Shown piece after piece: positions 32,373 to 34,961 of a DNA stretch of 34,961 nucleotides; position 1 is the first letter of the stretch, and the number at the start of each line of letters is the position of its first letter. The DNA is from a bacterium (GTDB taxonomy: Bacteria > Patescibacteriota > Patescibacteriia > UBA2591 > MWDC01): positions 64,527-99,487 of the forward strand of contig JAGGUQ010000005.1 in NCBI GenBank assembly GCA_021158435.1, written 5' to 3'. Position numbers and translations under genes: made by a program. Below the pieces are notes generated by a model. It saw only the letters and a program-made list of their open reading frames with translations, was not told the origin of the DNA and made no database searches.

Positions 32373-32738
32373 CTATCTTTTAATGATTTTTACTTTTATT
32401 TTTTCTGGTTCAAAAAATTTAGCTATTTCTTCAAAAACTTTTTTACAACCCTTGCTATTATCCTTTGAGTAATTGCAAATATATACATCCAAAGTTAGAA
32501 GCCCTAACTCTGGCCAAGTATGAATTGCTACATGTGATTCAGACAAACAAATAACTCCTGTAAAACCTTTGCCTCCTGGAAACTGATAGTAAAAAGATCC
32601 CAGTTCATGAAATCCATTTTGTTTAATAGCTTTAGAAATATGTTTTTTTACTTGAGATAATGACTGCAATTTTTTTATTTGTTTTGTCTGAATTGTTCCC
32701 AAAACATGGGTTCCTGTGGAAACTTTCTTTTTTGTCAT
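32373..32738 (-). CDS. speD: SpeD-type pyruvoyl decarboxylase (AdoMetDC family)
   Basis: It self-cleaves to make a pyruvoyl cofactor; the family member is S-adenosylmethionine decarboxylase of polyamine synthesis. At 121 aa it is the short bacterial class. Catalytic residues match Thermotoga SpeD by spacing: Ser68 in LSESHV (cleavage Glu67-Ser68), His73 in AIHTWPE and Cys88 in YICNY. CPR genomes also contain SpeD homologues that became ornithine or arginine decarboxylases, and no speE is in the window, so the substrate is open. The ORF track begins at a TTG; I prefer the ATG at 32738, although the GGAGG before it is only 2 nt away. Confidence 0.88.
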   Translation of the reverse strand: MTKKKVSTGTHVLGTIQTKQIKKLQSLSQVKKHISKAIKQNGFHELGSFYYQFPGGKGFTGVICLSESHVAIHTWPELGLLTLDVYICNYSKDNSKGCKKVFEEIAKFFEPEKIKVKIIKR

Positions 32739-32740
32739 AG

Positions 32741-32745
32741 CCTCC
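32741..32745 (-). promoter_or_regulatory. Ribosome binding site of speD, short spacing
   Basis: GGAGG lies 2 nt before the ATG at 32738, closer than the usual 5-9 nt. The TTG start in the ORF track would overlap it and is less likely. Confidence 0.5.
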
Positions 32746-32813
32746 AAAACTTAAATTTACTGACTTGCTTCCTAAAATCCCTAATAAAAAAGAAAATATC
32801 AATAATTTCTTCA

Positions 32814-32841
32814 AAAATACAGAATTATTCTAGAAAGTCAA
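32814..32841 (-). promoter_or_regulatory. Promoter of the speD unit
   Basis: TTGACT (32841-32836) is followed after 16 nt by TATTTT (32819-32814) on the minus strand. It lies between the DUF72 stop and speD, with a leader of about 70 nt before the speD ATG. Confidence 0.55.
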
Positions 32842-32843
32842 GA

Positions 32844-33605
32844 TTAATTTTTTAAAATTTCAAGAAGTTCTTTGGCATTTGCTAATGCGTAGCCATGAAA
32901 ATCATTATTAAAGTAGCAATAAATAAAAGAACATTCTTTTTGCCATCTTTTTATTTTTTTTGCCAAGGAAATTAAATCTTTTTTTGTATATTTTGAAGAG
33001 AACAAAGCATCAGGTCCATGCATTCTGATATAAGCAAAGTCAGCAGTGATTTGATCATCTCTAGGATATCTACTTGAATCAGCAATAACCCAGGCAACAT
33101 TATATCTTTTTAAAAGCTGATAAATACTTTTTTGAAACCAAGTTAAATGTCTAAACTCCAAAGCAAGACATATTTTCTCGCCTTTTTTGTTCAAAGGAGC
33201 ATATTTTAAAAACTTCTCTAACCTTTCAATATTTTCTTGACTTGCCTTAAAAGAAGGAGGGAACTGTAATAAAATTGGACCAAGCTTTTGTTTTAAAAGA
33301 ATGGCCCCTTTTAAAAAATTTCTCCAAGGTGTTTTAACCTCCTTCAATCTTTTTATATGAGTAATAAACCTAGATGCTTTTAAAGAAAAAAGAAAATCAG
33401 GGGGAGTTTGTCTAAACCATTCTTGATAAGTGCTTGTCTTTGGTGAGTGATAAAAAGAATAATTTATCTCTACAGTTTTAAAATGTTGAGAAAAATATTT
33501 TAACCTATTCTTTGGTGGCAAATCCTTAGGATAAAATATTCCTTGCCAGTGATCATAAGCCCAGCCAGAAGTGCCAATGTAAATTTTGGCTATTTTTTTT
33601 GCCAT
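32844..33605 (-). CDS. DUF72 family protein
   Basis: 253 aa with the DUF72 (TIM-barrel-like) pattern: YIGTSGWAYDHWQGIFYP at the start, then KTVEINYSFYHSPKTSTYQEW, FLFSLKASRFITHIKRL, GPILLQFPPSF, and RMHGPDALFSSKYT with the final YCYFNNDFHGYALANA. The biochemical role of the family is unsettled. It is divergent from tyrS across a 148-nt gap and is probably not part of the speD unit, which has its own promoter. Confidence 0.9.
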   Translation of the reverse strand: MAKKIAKIYIGTSGWAYDHWQGIFYPKDLPPKNRLKYFSQHFKTVEINYSFYHSPKTSTYQEWFRQTPPDFLFSLKASRFITHIKRLKEVKTPWRNFLKGAILLKQKLGPILLQFPPSFKASQENIERLEKFLKYAPLNKKGEKICLALEFRHLTWFQKSIYQLLKRYNVAWVIADSSRYPRDDQITADFAYIRMHGPDALFSSKYTKKDLISLAKKIKRWQKECSFIYCYFNNDFHGYALANAKELLEILKN

Positions 33606-33691
33606 ATTATTAAAATTGAATTTTATTAACCATTTTTAGCTTAGCAAATTCAATCAACAAATCAAAGGGAGGATTCATAAAATTTACTTTG

Positions 33692-33720
33692 TTGACTATT
33701 TAAACTGATTATATTATCAT
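33692..33720 (+). promoter_or_regulatory. Promoter of tyrS
   Basis: TTGACT (33692-33697) and TATCAT (33715-33720) are 17 nt apart. The tyrS ATG is 34 nt after the -10. No Shine-Dalgarno site precedes the ATG (AACAAGATG). Confidence 0.55.
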
Positions 33721-33753
33721 ATGACTAAAGAGTAAGCATTAAAACTAAACAAG

Positions 33754-34961
33754 ATGAAAAAAGTTATTTCAAGTCCTAAAGCAATAAAAGAAGTGCTTGA
33801 TTCTTTTTCCAGAACTACTGAAGAAATTTTTTCTTTGGAAGAATTAAAAAAATTACTTTCCAAAGGACGACAATTAAGAATGAAATTTGGGGTTGATGTT
33901 ACTGCTCCAGATTTACACATTGGACATGCTGTAAACTTATGGATGTACAGAAAACTTCAAGACCTTGGGCATAAGGTTATTTTTCTTATTGGTGATTTTA
34001 CAACCCAAATTGGCGACCCTACAGGGAAAAATAAAACTCGCCCAATAATTCCTTTAAAAGAAATAAAAAAGAATGCAGAATCTTTTATAAAACAAGCAAA
34101 ATTAGTCTTAAAAAATGACCCAAACTTAATAGAAATTAGAAGAAACTCCGAATGGTATGACAAAATGTCAGCAAAAAAATTGCTATCATTAATGTCAATG
34201 GTTACCCATAATCGCCTAATGACTCGCGAAATGTTCAGGAAAAGATTGCAACAAGGTAAAGAAATTTACGAGCATGAATTAATTTATCCTATTTTACAAG
34301 GTTATGATTCAGTAATGCTTAAAGCTGACCTCACTATTATTGGGTCTGATCAACTTTATAATGAAATGATGGGGCGTTTTTTTCAAGAAAAATTTGGCCA
34401 AACACCTCAAGTAATTATTACAACTAAGATTACTCCTGGTATTGATGGTAAAGAAAAACAAAGCAAAAGCCTAGGCAATTATATTGGCCTTAACCATTCA
34501 CCAAGAGAAAAATTTGGCCGAGTAATGAGTATCCCTGACAGCTTAATTATTGAATACTTCAAAATCTACACAGAAATCCCTCTTACAGAAATATCCCAGA
34601 TAGAAAAAAAATTATCCTCTGATCCTATGAAATTTAAACTTTTGTTAGCTAAAGAAATAGTAAAGCGATATCACGGAGAAAAAATTGCCGACCAAGAATT
34701 AAAATGGTTCAAAAAAACTTTCAGCGAAAAACAAATACCTAAAGATGCACCTGTGGTTTCTTTAGGTTCTAAATCAGCCAGCGCTTTTAAAATTCTGAGA
34801 AAATGCTTCTCCCAAAAAGAGAAAAGCAATAGTGAAATCAGGCGCCTTATCAAACAGGGTGCAGTAAAAGCAGATAACAAAATTATAAAAAGTTCTGAAG
34901 AAATAATTTCTTTGCCAAACTATCTTAAGGTCGGCAAAAGAAACTGGTTTAAGATTGTGCC
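33754..34961 (+). CDS. tyrS: Tyrosyl-tRNA synthetase (partial, runs off window)
   Basis: It charges tRNA-Tyr. It is not in the ORF track because no stop lies inside the window; 402 codons are present. It is class I: FGVDVTAPDLHIGHAVNL has the HIGH motif, ELIYPILQGYDSV and GSDQLYNEMMGR are the tyrosine pocket, and GIDGKEKQSKSLGNYI is the KMSKS loop, here KQSKS. The C-terminus from about residue 340 is an S4-like RNA-binding domain (SNSEIRRLIKQGAVKADNK). Start chosen as the ATG at 33754, with the promoter just upstream. Only the last few residues are likely to be missing. Confidence 0.93.
   Translation, partial: MKKVISSPKAIKEVLDSFSRTTEEIFSLEELKKLLSKGRQLRMKFGVDVTAPDLHIGHAVNLWMYRKLQDLGHKVIFLIGDFTTQIGDPTGKNKTRPIIPLKEIKKNAESFIKQAKLVLKNDPNLIEIRRNSEWYDKMSAKKLLSLMSMVTHNRLMTREMFRKRLQQGKEIYEHELIYPILQGYDSVMLKADLTIIGSDQLYNEMMGRFFQEKFGQTPQVIITTKITPGIDGKEKQSKSLGNYIGLNHSPREKFGRVMSIPDSLIIEYFKIYTEIPLTEISQIEKKLSSDPMKFKLLLAKEIVKRYHGEKIADQELKWFKKTFSEKQIPKDAPVVSLGSKSASAFKILRKCFSQKEKSNSEIRRLIKQGAVKADNKIIKSSEEIISLPNYLKVGKRNWFKIV

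Noticed and set aside
32632-32814. 60-codon ORF before speD as a leader peptide
   Set aside because: It starts at TTG, lies out of frame across most of the speD start and has no Shine-Dalgarno site.
33721-33735. Four-codon ORF (MTKE) in the tyrS leader
   Set aside because: Such short ORFs are expected by chance, and there is no attenuator hairpin or Tyr codon.

Overview
The window looks like a chromosomal piece of an AT-rich, small-genome bacterium of the Patescibacteria/CPR type (Parcubacteria-like). This is an inference from content. There is a tandem set of two-helix 'W-x-TSGG' pilin-like proteins (PF18895-type), DUF5663- and DUF5680-like proteins, a bacterial translin, a stand-alone SpeD, short intergenic gaps, many 4-nt ATGA gene overlaps and few Shine-Dalgarno sites. 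I ran no database search. All family names come from reading motifs.

Layout. 1-434 has no convincing gene but carries a GC-rich palindromic repeat. 435-8660 is a long minus-strand run. In transcription order it holds two coiled-coil/LysM-like envelope proteins, a small DUF5663-like protein, murB, glyS, an HD phosphohydrolase, an ECF sigma factor, an OB-fold-like membrane protein and a methyltransferase. 8790-11146 (+) is a CorA-like transporter overlapping cysS. 11136-12982 (-) is the classical secE-nusG-rplK-rplA cluster, preceded by parA. A bidirectional promoter separates parA from tRNA-Leu(CAA).

14071-17654 (-) is a solute-binding protein followed by four related two-helix pilin-like proteins, the first of them fused to a Cys-rich ectodomain and a peptidoglycan-binding domain. 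17745-23412 (+) is a class A PBP, recG and a C39-like peptidase, ended by a strong terminator shared with convergent thyX. 24273-25727 is accessory: a DUF5680-like gene, then a toxin-antitoxin pair whose RelE-like toxin is frameshifted, lying between two GC-rich palindromic repeats in inverted orientation, then tRNA-Arg(GCG).

26319-28012 holds a SIMPL-domain gene convergent with trxB; their stop codons overlap. 28034-30690 (-) is a tight cassette: MBL-fold hydrolase, translin, small membrane protein and Cys-motif protein. The rest is glyA, tRNA-Val(GAC), a 69-aa orphan, speD, a DUF72 protein and a partial tyrS that runs off the window end.

How the genes work together. Most of the core content is translation (glyS, cysS, tyrS, L1, L11, three tRNAs), cell-wall building (murB, PBP1A, PG-binding and LysM-like proteins) and minimal one-carbon/nucleotide metabolism (glyA, thyX). 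The two most system-like accessory loci are the pilin-like/solute-binding envelope cluster and the MBL-translin cassette. In the translin the residues that are catalytic in human TRAX are retained, suggesting an RNA-processing role. Several housekeeping proteins have unusual signature residues: CorA (AME for GMN), SHMT (Gln before the PLP lysine) and TrxB (no HRRxxxR).
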